NCBI GenBank assembly: GCA_038040195.1
Contig: JBBPIR010000006.1
Location: forward strand, 37,313-101,312
Reading direction: 5' to 3'
Length of the DNA: 64,000 nucleotides
From: Chloroflexota bacterium
GTDB lineage: Bacteria > Chloroflexota > Limnocylindria > QHBO01
Shown: positions 15,511 to 23,184 of the stretch, piece after piece
Layout: each line of letters begins with the position of its first letter
How positions within the stretch are numbered: the stretch's first letter is position 1
The notes under the pieces: generated by a model
What the model saw: only the letters and a program-made list of their open reading frames with translations
What the model was told of the DNA's origin: nothing
Database searches by the model: none
Program-made: the position numbers and the translations under genes

Positions 15511-16686
15511 ATGCCCGGATTCTCGACCCGCGCCATCCAGGCCGCCGGCCGCGTGCCGACCGTCACGCAGACCCCCGTCACGGTCCCGATCTACCAGACC
15601 AGCACCTTCGAGGTGGGATCCGCGGCCGAGCTGGAGGAGATCCTCGAGTTTCGCCGGCCGGGGCATTCCTACACCCGCTACTCGAACCCGACGCACGCGG
15701 CCCTCGAAGCGGCGCTGGCCGAGCTCGAGGGTGGGGAGGCGGCCTTCGCGACCGCGTCCGGCATGGCCGCCGTCCACGGGGCGATGCTCTCATTCGTCCG
15801 GGCCGGCGACGAGGTCCTGGCACCGGCAGCCGTGTACGGCGGCACGCTGGGCCTGCTGGCCAGCGTCATGCCGCGCTACGACGTCACCTATCGCCTGGTC
15901 CGGTCCGGCGACACGGCGGCGGTTGTGGCGGCCATCGGTCCACGCACTCGCCTGGTGTGGCTCGAGACGATCGCCAACCCGACCACCGAGATGCCGGACA
16001 TCGCCGCCATCGTGGAGGCAGCCAGGGAGCGGGGCGTGCCGGTCGTCGTGGACAACACCTTCGCCTCTCCGTATCTGTGCAATCCGCTGGCCCTGGGCGC
16101 CGATCTCGTCGTCCACTCGCTGACCAAGTACATCGGGGGGCACTCCGATCTCATCGGTGGCGCGATCGTCGGAGGTGCCCAGCAGGTGGCCGCCGCCCGG
16201 GAGGTCGTCGTCAACACCGGCGGCAACGCCAACCCGTTCGAGGCCTTCCTGGCCCTGCGCGGCCTGCGCACCCTGGCCGTTCGGATGGACCGCCACTCCG
16301 ACAACGGTTTGGCCGTGGCCCGCGCCCTGGAGGAGCAGCCGGGGATCTCCCGCGTCTGGTACCCCGGCCTCGCGTCCCACGGCCAGCACGAGCTCGCCCA
16401 GCGCCGTCTTCGCGATGGTCGTGCTGGCGGGATGATGGCCATCGAGCTGTCCGGTGGGCGGGCCGCCGCCGAGCGGTTCCTGGAGCGCGTCCAGGTCGCG
16501 ATCCATGCCACCAGCCTGGCCGGTGTCGAAAGCCTGGTCAGCCATCCCGCCTCGTCCTCGCACCGCCAGTATGCTGACGCCGAGCTGGCGGCGGCCGGCC
16601 TGTCGCCGGGCATGCTCCGCGTCTCCATCGGCCTCGAGGATGCCGATGACCTCATCGCCGACCTCGCCGCAGCGGCGGCGGGCTGA
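15511..16686 (+). CDS. Cys/Met metabolism PLP-dependent enzyme (cystathionine gamma-synthase/lyase or OAH sulfhydrylase type)
   Basis: A 391-residue gamma-family PLP enzyme of transsulfuration or methionine synthesis. Seen: YTRYSNPTHAALEAALAELEGG, ATASGMAAVHGAMLSF, VVDNTFASPYLCNPLALGADLVVHS and the lysine motif SLTKYIGGHSDLIGG near residue 208, then the C-terminal SLVSHPASSSH. At the position where methionine gamma-lyases carry a catalytic cysteine (YGCT) this protein has YGGT, so a lyase of that type is less likely. Which reaction it prefers cannot be settled by sequence reading. It is followed after 12 bases by the PucR-like regulator gene, likely co-transcribed. Confidence 0.88.
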   Translation: MPGFSTRAIQAAGRVPTVTQTPVTVPIYQTSTFEVGSAAELEEILEFRRPGHSYTRYSNPTHAALEAALAELEGGEAAFATASGMAAVHGAMLSFVRAGDEVLAPAAVYGGTLGLLASVMPRYDVTYRLVRSGDTAAVVAAIGPRTRLVWLETIANPTTEMPDIAAIVEAARERGVPVVVDNTFASPYLCNPLALGADLVVHSLTKYIGGHSDLIGGAIVGGAQQVAAAREVVVNTGGNANPFEAFLALRGLRTLAVRMDRHSDNGLAVARALEEQPGISRVWYPGLASHGQHELAQRRLRDGRAGGMMAIELSGGRAAAERFLERVQVAIHATSLAGVESLVSHPASSSHRQYADAELAAAGLSPGMLRVSIGLEDADDLIADLAAAAAG

Positions 16687-16698
16687 GCGGCCCCGACC

Positions 16699-17727
16699 AT
16701 GCCTCGACTGATCGACGTCTGGCGCGCCGTCGATCCGGAGGCACGCCTGGTGGCGGGCGATCCGTCGGCGACCGTGGCGTTGCTGCGCGGCGTGTCCCGC
16801 ACCCGGGCGGCGCCCCCCCACCTGCCGCCCCCCGAAACGGGCCACCTCTTGATCATGGATGGCGCGCTGCTGTCCGGCCTCCCCGTTGAGCGGCTGATTG
16901 CCGAGATCGGAGCTTCGGGCAGCGAGCCGGCCGCCCTGCTGGTGGCGGCTCCGTCCGTGGATCGTGGCGCGGAATGGCCTGACGCCCCGTTCCCGATCCT
17001 GACCAGCCACCGGACGCCGGCGACCCTGGCTGCCGCGGCCAGCGCCTACCTTGCCGACGAGGCCGGTGTCCTGGCCCGGCTGAATGCCGAGCTGCGACTG
17101 GCGGCGGCCGAGGCTGCCCTGGCCGATCCCACACCCGCCGCGGCGGCGGGTGTGGTCGCCCATCGCATGCGCCGCGGCGTGGCCGTCGTGGCCGACGGGG
17201 AGCTCGTCGCACTCCATGCCCGACCGGCAGGTAGGGCCCTGGCCGCGAGGTTCGCCGCGGCCTTTTCCCGCCTGTTTGGCACGCCGAGCTCACGGGCCGC
17301 AGCCACCCGCCGCCTCCGGGAGGGCCTGTGGATCCACGAGCACCGCATCCGTCCCGGTGCGGCGGTGTGGCTGTTCGATGACCTCCCCATGGCGCTCGTG
17401 GACGAGACCGCAGCCGACGCGCTCAGCAACACACTGCGCGCCCTGCTCCGCCGGGCGCCTGCGCGGACGGGGCGTCCCTGGGGGAGCATCGCCGCTCCCT
17501 CATCTCGTGCAGTTGCCGCGGCTGAGCAGACCGATGAACCGCTGACCGCCACGCTGCTGGCGGTGGCCCGCGCCAACGGCCGGGTGACCCCTGCGGCACG
17601 CAGCCTGGGGGTGCACCGCAACACGGTCCTGTACCGGCTGCGCATTGCCCGCGACCAGCGGGGAATCGACCCGCGCCGGCCTGAGGATGCCCTGCGCCTG
17701 CTCCGCGAGGTTGATCGGCCCGCCTGA
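16699..17727 (+). CDS. PucR/CdaR-type transcriptional regulator with C-terminal HTH
   Basis: A 342-residue protein whose last 60 residues form the PucR HTH domain: TLLAVARANGRVTPAARSLG, then VHRNTVLYRLRIARDQRGIDP, the best conserved part of that family. The N-terminal 280 residues are Ala-rich and show no domain I can name; they resemble the purine-catabolism (PucR_N) and GGDEF-like linker region only in layout. Its neighbours are a sulfur-amino-acid enzyme upstream and glnA downstream, and a perfect palindrome begins three bases after its stop. Regulation of glnA, or of itself, by nitrogen status is a reasonable inference but untested. Confidence 0.8.
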   Translation: MPRLIDVWRAVDPEARLVAGDPSATVALLRGVSRTRAAPPHLPPPETGHLLIMDGALLSGLPVERLIAEIGASGSEPAALLVAAPSVDRGAEWPDAPFPILTSHRTPATLAAAASAYLADEAGVLARLNAELRLAAAEAALADPTPAAAAGVVAHRMRRGVAVVADGELVALHARPAGRALAARFAAAFSRLFGTPSSRAAATRRLREGLWIHEHRIRPGAAVWLFDDLPMALVDETAADALSNTLRALLRRAPARTGRPWGSIAAPSSRAVAAAEQTDEPLTATLLAVARANGRVTPAARSLGVHRNTVLYRLRIARDQRGIDPRRPEDALRLLREVDRPA

Positions 17728-17730
17728 GCC

Positions 17731-17751
17731 CTTTGTGCAGAGTGCACAAAG
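17731..17751. promoter_or_regulatory. Perfect 9-bp palindrome between PucR-like gene and glnA
   Basis: Arms CTTTGTGCA (17731-17739) and TGCACAAAG (17743-17751) are perfect reverse complements around a 3-base centre GAG. It starts three bases after the regulator stop and ends 109 bases before the glnA ATG. A symmetric 21-bp site suits an operator for a dimeric regulator, with the adjacent PucR-like protein as first candidate. A rho-independent terminator is less likely, since no T-run follows and the loop is only three bases. Confidence 0.6.
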
Positions 17752-17860
17752 GATCGGTCTCCACTGTGGGCTGTGCGCCATTCCCGCGGACTGCGCGGCA
17801 GCCTAGCCTCGCCTCCTCATCGGTCTATTGCCCCATCCATGCCCAGAAGGAGCCCCGCAC

Positions 17861-19225
17861 ATGGTTCGGAAGGACCTCACCGCCGCCTTGAAGCTGGCCG
17901 AGGATCGAAACCTCCGCTTTGTCAGCCTCCAGTTCACCGACATCGTCGGCCACGTCAAGTCGGTGCAGGTGCCGATGCACCAGCTCGAGGAGGCAGTCGA
18001 GCACGGGAAGTGGTTCGACGGCAGCAGCATCGAGGGCTTCGCCCGGATCGCGGAGTCGGACATGTTCCTCGTCCCCGACCTGACGACGTTCTCGCCCATT
18101 CCCTGGGAGCCGGGCCTCAACGCGGACGGGCGTCCGATCGAAACCGGCAGTGCCCGCGTCATCTGCGACGTCTTCACCCCGCACGGTGAGCCGTTTCCCG
18201 GCGACCCGCGTCAGGTCCTGCGCCGCCAGCTCGAGAAGGCAAAGGCCCTGGGGTACACCTTCAACACCGGCCCCGAGCTCGAGTTCTTCCTGCTCCGGCT
18301 GGGCGACGGCCTGATCGAGCCCCTGCCCCACGACGCGGCGGGGTACTTCGACCTGTCGGCCGACCTGGCCACCGACGTGCGCAAGGAGATGATGAACGAC
18401 CTGGAGGAGATCGGAATCGAGGTCGAGACGGCGCATCACGAGGTCGCGATTGGCCAGCACGAGATCGACTTCAAATATGCCGATGCGCTCCGCACCGCCG
18501 ACAACGCGGTGACCTTCAAGACCACCCTCAAGGCGGTCGCCGCCCACCATGGCCTGCACGCGACCTTCATGCCCAAGCCGATCTTCGGCATCAACGGCTC
18601 CGGGATGCACACCCACCAGTCCCTGTGGGACGACAAGCGTGGCCGCAACGCATTTGCCGATGCGAAGGACCCGTACGGGCTGTCCGCGATCGCCCGTCAT
18701 TACATCGCCGGGACCCTGGAGCACGCCCGCGGAATGATCGCGGTCCTGGCCCCGCTGGTGAACAGCTACAAGCGTCTGGTGCCCGGCTACGAGGCGCCGG
18801 TGTACATCGGTTGGGCGCGGATCAACCGCTCGGCCCTCATTCGCATTCCGCAGATCAGCCGCGGGCAGCTCGACTCGACCCGCATCGAGCTCCGCTGCCC
18901 GGATCCGTCGTCCAACCCGTACCTTGCGTTTGCGGCCATGCTCGCCGCCGGTCTGGACGGCGTCCAGCGCAAGCTCCCCGCCCCCGATCCGGTAGAGGAA
19001 AACCTGTACCACCTCGACGAGGCCAAGCTCCAGAGCCGGAAGATCCGCCAGCTGCCCGGCACGCTGAGCGAGGCGCTCGACGAGCTGGCCGCCGACGAGG
19101 TGATTCGGGAGGCGCTCGGGGACCACGTGTTCGAGCGTTTCGTGGAGGCCAAGCGCGAGGAGTGGGACGAATACCGAATGCAGGTCACCGGCTGGGAGAC
19201 GGCGCGCTACCTGGAGGCCTTCTAG
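17861..19225 (+). CDS. glnA: Glutamine synthetase, type I
   Basis: Makes glutamine from glutamate, ammonia and ATP in the cytoplasm; expected dodecamer. The 454-residue protein has FVSLQFTDIVGHVKSVQVP near the start, WFDGSSIEGFARIAESDM, GPELEFFLL, HHEVAIGQHEID, KPIFGINGSGMHTHQSLW near 245, NSYKRLVPGYEAPVYIGWA and RIELRCPDPSSNPYLAFAA. Length and the C-terminal ENLYHLDE sequence fit the shorter GSI-alpha class; the NLYDL adenylylation tyrosine context of GSI-beta is not matched, so feedback control rather than adenylylation is expected. SD AAGGAG at 17847-17852 fixes ATG 17861. A palindrome lies upstream, behind a PucR-like regulator gene. Confidence 0.96.
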   Translation: MVRKDLTAALKLAEDRNLRFVSLQFTDIVGHVKSVQVPMHQLEEAVEHGKWFDGSSIEGFARIAESDMFLVPDLTTFSPIPWEPGLNADGRPIETGSARVICDVFTPHGEPFPGDPRQVLRRQLEKAKALGYTFNTGPELEFFLLRLGDGLIEPLPHDAAGYFDLSADLATDVRKEMMNDLEEIGIEVETAHHEVAIGQHEIDFKYADALRTADNAVTFKTTLKAVAAHHGLHATFMPKPIFGINGSGMHTHQSLWDDKRGRNAFADAKDPYGLSAIARHYIAGTLEHARGMIAVLAPLVNSYKRLVPGYEAPVYIGWARINRSALIRIPQISRGQLDSTRIELRCPDPSSNPYLAFAAMLAAGLDGVQRKLPAPDPVEENLYHLDEAKLQSRKIRQLPGTLSEALDELAADEVIREALGDHVFERFVEAKREEWDEYRMQVTGWETARYLEAF

Positions 19226-19243
19226 AGTCGAGCCCGGCGTCCG

Positions 19244-20284
19244 TCAGGATCCCAGGATCGCGTCGGCCAACCCAGCGGACAGGACTCGCCAGTCGTATTG
19301 CTCGACCGCGCAACGTCGCGCGTTCTCGCCCAGCTCGTGCCGCAAGGACTCCGAGCGGAGCAGTTTCAGAATCGCCTCCGCCAGGTCGTCCGGGCTGTCC
19401 GATGCGGCGACCAGGCCTGACCGGCAGGCCTCCACGATCTTCCGCGTTTCAAGACGCGGGGTGACAGCGAGGGGCCGTCCGGCAGCCATCGAGTCGAAGA
19501 GCTTCACCGGGGTGGACGCATCCATGTACGGCCCGGGCGGGTGGGGAATGACGAGCACCGAGGCGTCCCCCAGAAACGCGCTGAGTCGGCCATAGGGCAC
19601 CTGGTTCAGGCTGACCCAGGGATCGCGTTCGCGCAGCTGCGAGGCCAGCGTACGGAGGTATTGCGCGCTGGCCGGGCCGGTTGCGGTCAGGGCCAACCGG
19701 AGAGTTGCCTCCGGCAGCTCGGCCCGGACCCGCGCCATCGCACTCACGAGCAGCTCGATGCCGCGACCCGGAGCGGCTCCGGAGACCATCCCGACGACCG
19801 GGTCCGCCGGCGCCGGCCGCGGGACGACCCGCTCGGTGTCCGTCCCATTCGGCACCACGATGATCCGCTCGTCGGGCAATTGGCAGAGCTCGGCAAACGA
19901 GGGAGAGGGGACGACCAGCCGCCCGAACGCCGCCACGTTGCGCGCGAACAGGCGTTCCAGGTCGTGGCGCTTGCCGTCCGCCAGAGGAATACGCAAGCCG
20001 TCGGCCTGCAGCGCGGGGTGGTCGTGCACGTCGAGGACCGCCGCCCTCACCGGCCCGCGGAGGATCGCGATGGCCGCCAGGGGCAGGAGCTCGGTGGACG
20101 CGAGATGCAGTGAGCGGCGCCACCCGGTCGAGGCCGACGCAAGCGCGAGGGCCAGGGCCGGGATGCCCCGGCGACCGTAGGCGGCGACGACCCGACCGCC
20201 GGTCCGCTCCGCCAGCGAAGTGAACACGTGGCGAGCACGAATGGCGCCCCCGCTCGAGCCCGTCGCGGGAATTCCGGCGATCAC
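19244..20284 (-). CDS. GT4-type glycosyltransferase
   Basis: A 346-residue GT-B glycosyltransferase. Seen: VIAGIPATGSSGGAIRARHVF at the N-terminus (donor/acceptor cleft loop), VVPSPSFAEL and VPNGTDTERV in the middle, and in the second domain VGMVSGAAPGRGIELLVSAMA, VLVIPHPPGPYMDASTPVKLFDSMAAGRPLAV, the usual GT4 donor site. GTG 20284 is the only sensible start; longer in-frame sequence upstream runs into the pyrophosphatase gene. It follows ppa by 32 bases on the same strand. Donor and acceptor are unknown; it may serve the polysaccharide clusters on either side. Confidence 0.82.
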   Translation of the reverse strand: MIAGIPATGSSGGAIRARHVFTSLAERTGGRVVAAYGRRGIPALALALASASTGWRRSLHLASTELLPLAAIAILRGPVRAAVLDVHDHPALQADGLRIPLADGKRHDLERLFARNVAAFGRLVVPSPSFAELCQLPDERIIVVPNGTDTERVVPRPAPADPVVGMVSGAAPGRGIELLVSAMARVRAELPEATLRLALTATGPASAQYLRTLASQLRERDPWVSLNQVPYGRLSAFLGDASVLVIPHPPGPYMDASTPVKLFDSMAAGRPLAVTPRLETRKIVEACRSGLVAASDSPDDLAEAILKLLRSESLRHELGENARRCAVEQYDWRVLSAGLADAILGS

Positions 20285-20316
20285 CCAGCCAGCCGGGGAT
20301 CCGCCGCGCAGGTGGG

Positions 20317-20841
20317 TCAGCGCCAGACCCCCGGTTCGACCGTGGCCTCGCCGGCCCCGCCGGCGGTCACCGCCTGATCGATGATCCGCCACGCGTCGGC
20401 CACGCCAAGCCAGCCGAAGACTTCAACCTGGCGTCCCTCGAGGCCCTTATAGATCTGGAAGAAGTTCTCGATCTCGCGCAGCCGGTGGGGCGACAGGTCC
20501 TCGAGCGCATACGTCTCGTCCCAACGCGGATCGTCAGCGGCAACCGCCAGGACCTTGTAGTCGTGGCCCTTGTCGTCGCGCATGTCGAGCACCCCCACCG
20601 GGCGCGCCCGCACCACGCAGCCGGGAAACGTGGGCTCGCTGATCACGACCAGTACGTCGAGCGGGTCGCCGTCATCGGCGAGGCTGCCCTCCAGAAACCC
20701 GTAATCGCATGGGTAATGGACGCTGCTGTACAGGATTCGGTCGAGCACAAACCGATGCCGCGCATGGTCGAACTCATATTTGTTCCGGCTCCCCGACGGA
20801 ATCTCGACCACGACCTCGATGGGGGGGCGCTCCGCGGCCAC
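20317..20841 (-). CDS. ppa: Inorganic pyrophosphatase, family I
   Basis: Splits pyrophosphate to phosphate with Mg2+, pulling nucleotide-sugar and other biosyntheses forward. Seen: VEIPSGSRNKYEFDHARHRFVLDR, SSVHYPCDYGFLEGSLADDGDPLDVLVV with the family signature DGDPLD and its metal aspartates, RPVGVLDMRDDKGHDYKVLAV, and LREIENFFQIYKGLEG. With GTG 20841 the protein is 174 residues, normal for the soluble family I enzyme; longer in-frame starts would overlap the divergent rmlB and lack conserved residues. CATACT ends six bases before GTG and may be its -10. Confidence 0.95.
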   Translation of the reverse strand: MAAERPPIEVVVEIPSGSRNKYEFDHARHRFVLDRILYSSVHYPCDYGFLEGSLADDGDPLDVLVVISEPTFPGCVVRARPVGVLDMRDDKGHDYKVLAVAADDPRWDETYALEDLSPHRLREIENFFQIYKGLEGRQVEVFGWLGVADAWRIIDQAVTAGGAGEATVEPGVWR

Positions 20842-20896
20842 GGGCCCAGTATGCGGAATGCCGAGCAGCCCGACCTGCGCGGCCGGCGAACCCGGG

Positions 20897-20902
20897 TAGA
20901 CT
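20897..20902 (+). promoter_or_regulatory. TAGACT -10 element ahead of micro-ORF and rmlB
   Basis: TAGACT is followed by seven bases and then ATG 20910, which opens a seven-codon frame ending just before the rmlB ATG at 20936. The spacing matches the leaderless promoters at 15498 and 38336. Confidence 0.55.
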
Positions 20903-20909
20903 CGGCCCG

Positions 20910-20933
20910 ATGTCTCGACCGGGCCCCCGCTGA
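20910..20933 (+). CDS. Putative leaderless micro-ORF (MSRPGPR) upstream of rmlB
   Basis: Seven codons, ATG to TGA, placed exactly seven bases after TAGACT. The stop is two bases before the rmlB ATG (TGAGGATG), so a ribosome ending here could re-start at rmlB, which has no SD at proper spacing. The peptide starts with MSR, like the rmlB product (MSRLPRR), so an alternative is a frameshift that displaced the true start. Function, if any, would be coupling or attenuation. Confidence 0.35.
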   Translation: MSRPGPR

Positions 20934-20935
20934 GG

Positions 20936-21979
20936 ATGAGCCGGCTCCCGCGTCGGCTGCTGGTCACCGGAGGAGCCGGCTTCATCGGCTCGCATTTCGT
21001 GCGTCGCGTGCTGGCCCGGCACGAGGACGTGCGGGTGACGGTCCTCGACAAGCTCACGTACGCCGGCAACCTGGCCAACCTCGCCGATGTCGCAGATCAT
21101 CCGCGCTATCGGTTCGTTTTGGGGGACATCAGCGATCCGGAGGCCGTTGATCCCGTTGCCAGCGAGGCGGACGCCATCGTCAACTTCGCTGCCGAGTCGC
21201 ACGTCGACCGCAGCATCGAGGAGCCGGACGCGTTCATTCAGACCGACCTGCATGGGACGTACGTCCTGCTCGAGGCGGCACGCCGGCATGGCTGCGCCCG
21301 ATTCCTGCAGATCAGCACCGACGAGGTCTACGGCAACGTCCCGGAGGGTTCGTCGGGGGAGGACGATCCGCTTCGCCCCAGCAGCCCCTACTCGGCGAGC
21401 AAGGCGGGCGGCGACCTCCTCGTCCTCGCGTACCAGGCCACCTACCGGGTGCCAGCCATGATCACCCGATCGACCAACAACTTTGGCCCCCACCAGTACA
21501 GCGAGAAGGTGATCCCGCTGTTCATCACCAACGCCCTCGATGGTCTCCGGCTGCCGATCTATGGCGATGGTCAGCAGACCCGCGAGTGGCTATACGTCAG
21601 TGACCACTGCGACGCGGTCGAGCTCATCCTGGAACGGGGCGAGCCGGGCCAGACCTACAACATCGGCAGCGGCTTCGAGCTCGTGAACCTCGAGCTCGCC
21701 CACCGAATCCTGGCCCTGACTGATCGCCCCAGCTCGTTGGTCGAGCACGTCGAGGATCGGCCTGGCCACGACCGTCGCTACGCGGTTGACTCGACCAAGC
21801 TGCGCCGTCTCGGCTGGCGGCCGGGCCACGACTTCGAGGCCGCGTTGGCGACGACAGTGACCTGGTACCGCGATAACCCCGAGTGGTGGCGACCGCTCAA
21901 GAGTGGCGAGTACCTCGCGTCCTACCGCAATCAGCTCCGCCTGCCGGAGCGTCGCACCGCGAGTCGGAAACGCCAGTAG
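20936..21979 (+). CDS. rmlB: dTDP-glucose 4,6-dehydratase
   Basis: Converts dTDP-glucose to dTDP-4-keto-6-deoxyglucose with bound NAD. The 347-residue extended SDR shows TGGAGFIGSHFVRRVL, the INFAAESHVDRSI-type segment (VNFAAESHVDRSIEEP), the catalytic STDEVYGNV (Thr-Asp-Glu) near residue 124, YSASKAGGDLLV (YxxxK) near 155, and RSTNNFGPHQYSEKVIPLF. No rmlA or full rmlC/rmlD accompany it at this spot; an RmlC-like gene lies at 34 kb and an RmlD-like gene at 53 kb. The last 49 bases overlap the convergent glycosyltransferase-like gene. Start ATG follows a micro-ORF stop by two bases. Confidence 0.94.
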   Translation: MSRLPRRLLVTGGAGFIGSHFVRRVLARHEDVRVTVLDKLTYAGNLANLADVADHPRYRFVLGDISDPEAVDPVASEADAIVNFAAESHVDRSIEEPDAFIQTDLHGTYVLLEAARRHGCARFLQISTDEVYGNVPEGSSGEDDPLRPSSPYSASKAGGDLLVLAYQATYRVPAMITRSTNNFGPHQYSEKVIPLFITNALDGLRLPIYGDGQQTREWLYVSDHCDAVELILERGEPGQTYNIGSGFELVNLELAHRILALTDRPSSLVEHVEDRPGHDRRYAVDSTKLRRLGWRPGHDFEAALATTVTWYRDNPEWWRPLKSGEYLASYRNQLRLPERRTASRKRQ

Positions 21980-23184
21980 GCGGTGCGCAGCCTGCGCTCG
22001 GTGCGACGGAGCCAGGCACCTCGGGCCAGGGCGTCGTCCACCGCCCGCGGTCGCGGAACGGAAGCCGGGCCGATGCCCGCCTCCTCGAGCGCATCGTCGA
22101 ATGAGCGAATGAACTGGGCGTAGCTAAAGCGACCGGACTCGATCAGTTCACGGCGAGCGTTGGCCACGATCCGCGCCCGCTGGTCGGCGTCGCGGAACGT
22201 CCGGATGACCTCATCGAAGTTCGAGAAATCCTTCCGCAGGGGGATGTAGTGGGTCCCGGGCTTCAGGATGCCGGAGTACGACCCTTCGAACAGGATCTGG
22301 CATGTGTCGAAGGCGGCCGCCTCGAAATGGCGAGGGCTGATGGTGCGGTAATGGATATTGTCCTCCCACGGCTCCAGGACGTTTTCCTCGACTTCCGCGA
22401 ATGAGGCGTTCGGATGACGAGCCAGGAAGGCCTCGGTCGCCGGCCCAACCTGGTCGTCGATGTCGAAGATGGACACGCCGGCCTCGACCCCGAGGACCGC
22501 CCGACACGAGCCCAGGAATTGGTACCAATCGTCGCCGTAGAGCCGAAGGTCCTCCTCGACGGCGATGTCGAGGGTCAGCCCCCGACCGGCCGCATGCTTG
22601 GCGAACTGTCGGCCGATCTCGCTCTTCTCGCGCGCCCCCCGACCCATCGAGAAGGGAAGCGTTCGAGCCCGATAGCCGATGTCGATGGTGCGCTCCTCGT
22701 CTGGTCGCGCGAACCGTGCCGCGCGATGCAGGAGGGCATCGCTGACATAGCCTGGAATCGTCGAGGACAGCCGCGGCCGGTGGGCGCGCCGCCCGTACAC
22801 CCGTTCAGCGTCTTCGGGCTCCAGCAGGGTGAAGACCCAGTCAATGGCGTGGGCGTCGATGAACGTAAATCGCTGGCCGGCGTGGGCGGCCTCGTCCTGG
22901 AAAAACGCCACCCGCAGGCTGTCGCGGCTCTGGCGCAGGTACTCGACAAACGCAGGGCCCAGCTTGTACTCGGCTGACCCGAACAGGGAGTAGTGGAGGA
23001 CCACGACTCTGAAGCTGAGCCCGTTCAGCGCCGATGGGAAGCGCTCGGCAGTGTTGAGGTTCCAGACCGGGAATCGGGAATGGCGCTGGAAGGCGGTCGC
23101 GTGCTCTAGGACGGTCTCGGCGTAGGGCGGGATGAAGTGGTAGAGGACGAGGATGCCGTCGAAATTGCGGCGCGCTCTCCGCAT
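21931..23184 (-). CDS. CgeB-like glycosyltransferase-family protein, copy 1
   Basis: A 417-residue protein starting FDGILVLYHFIPPYAETV. I do not recognise a named enzyme; the C-terminal part, with YRTISPRHFEAAAFDTCQIL, FEGSYSGILKPGTHYIPLRK and DFSNFDEVIRTFRDADQRA, resembles the CgeB/GT1-like group that binds nucleotide sugars. The 436-residue protein at 28678 shares the same layout and motifs, so the two are paralogues within one operon. ATG 23184 overlaps the flippase stop (ATGA). It is the last gene of the long minus-strand operon and runs 49 bases into the 3' end of rmlB. Role in polysaccharide synthesis is inferred from context. Confidence 0.7.
   Translation of the reverse strand: MRRARRNFDGILVLYHFIPPYAETVLEHATAFQRHSRFPVWNLNTAERFPSALNGLSFRVVVLHYSLFGSAEYKLGPAFVEYLRQSRDSLRVAFFQDEAAHAGQRFTFIDAHAIDWVFTLLEPEDAERVYGRRAHRPRLSSTIPGYVSDALLHRAARFARPDEERTIDIGYRARTLPFSMGRGAREKSEIGRQFAKHAAGRGLTLDIAVEEDLRLYGDDWYQFLGSCRAVLGVEAGVSIFDIDDQVGPATEAFLARHPNASFAEVEENVLEPWEDNIHYRTISPRHFEAAAFDTCQILFEGSYSGILKPGTHYIPLRKDFSNFDEVIRTFRDADQRARIVANARRELIESGRFSYAQFIRSFDDALEEAGIGPASVPRPRAVDDALARGAWLRRTERRLRTAYWRFRLAVRRSGRRS

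Noticed and set aside
15511-16686. Methionine gamma-lyase
   Set aside because: The lyase-specific cysteine position reads YGGT, as in cystathionine gamma-synthase and related enzymes, so a lyase name is not justified.
17731-17751. Rho-independent terminator of the PucR-like gene
   Set aside because: No T-run follows and the loop is three bases; an operator reading fits better.
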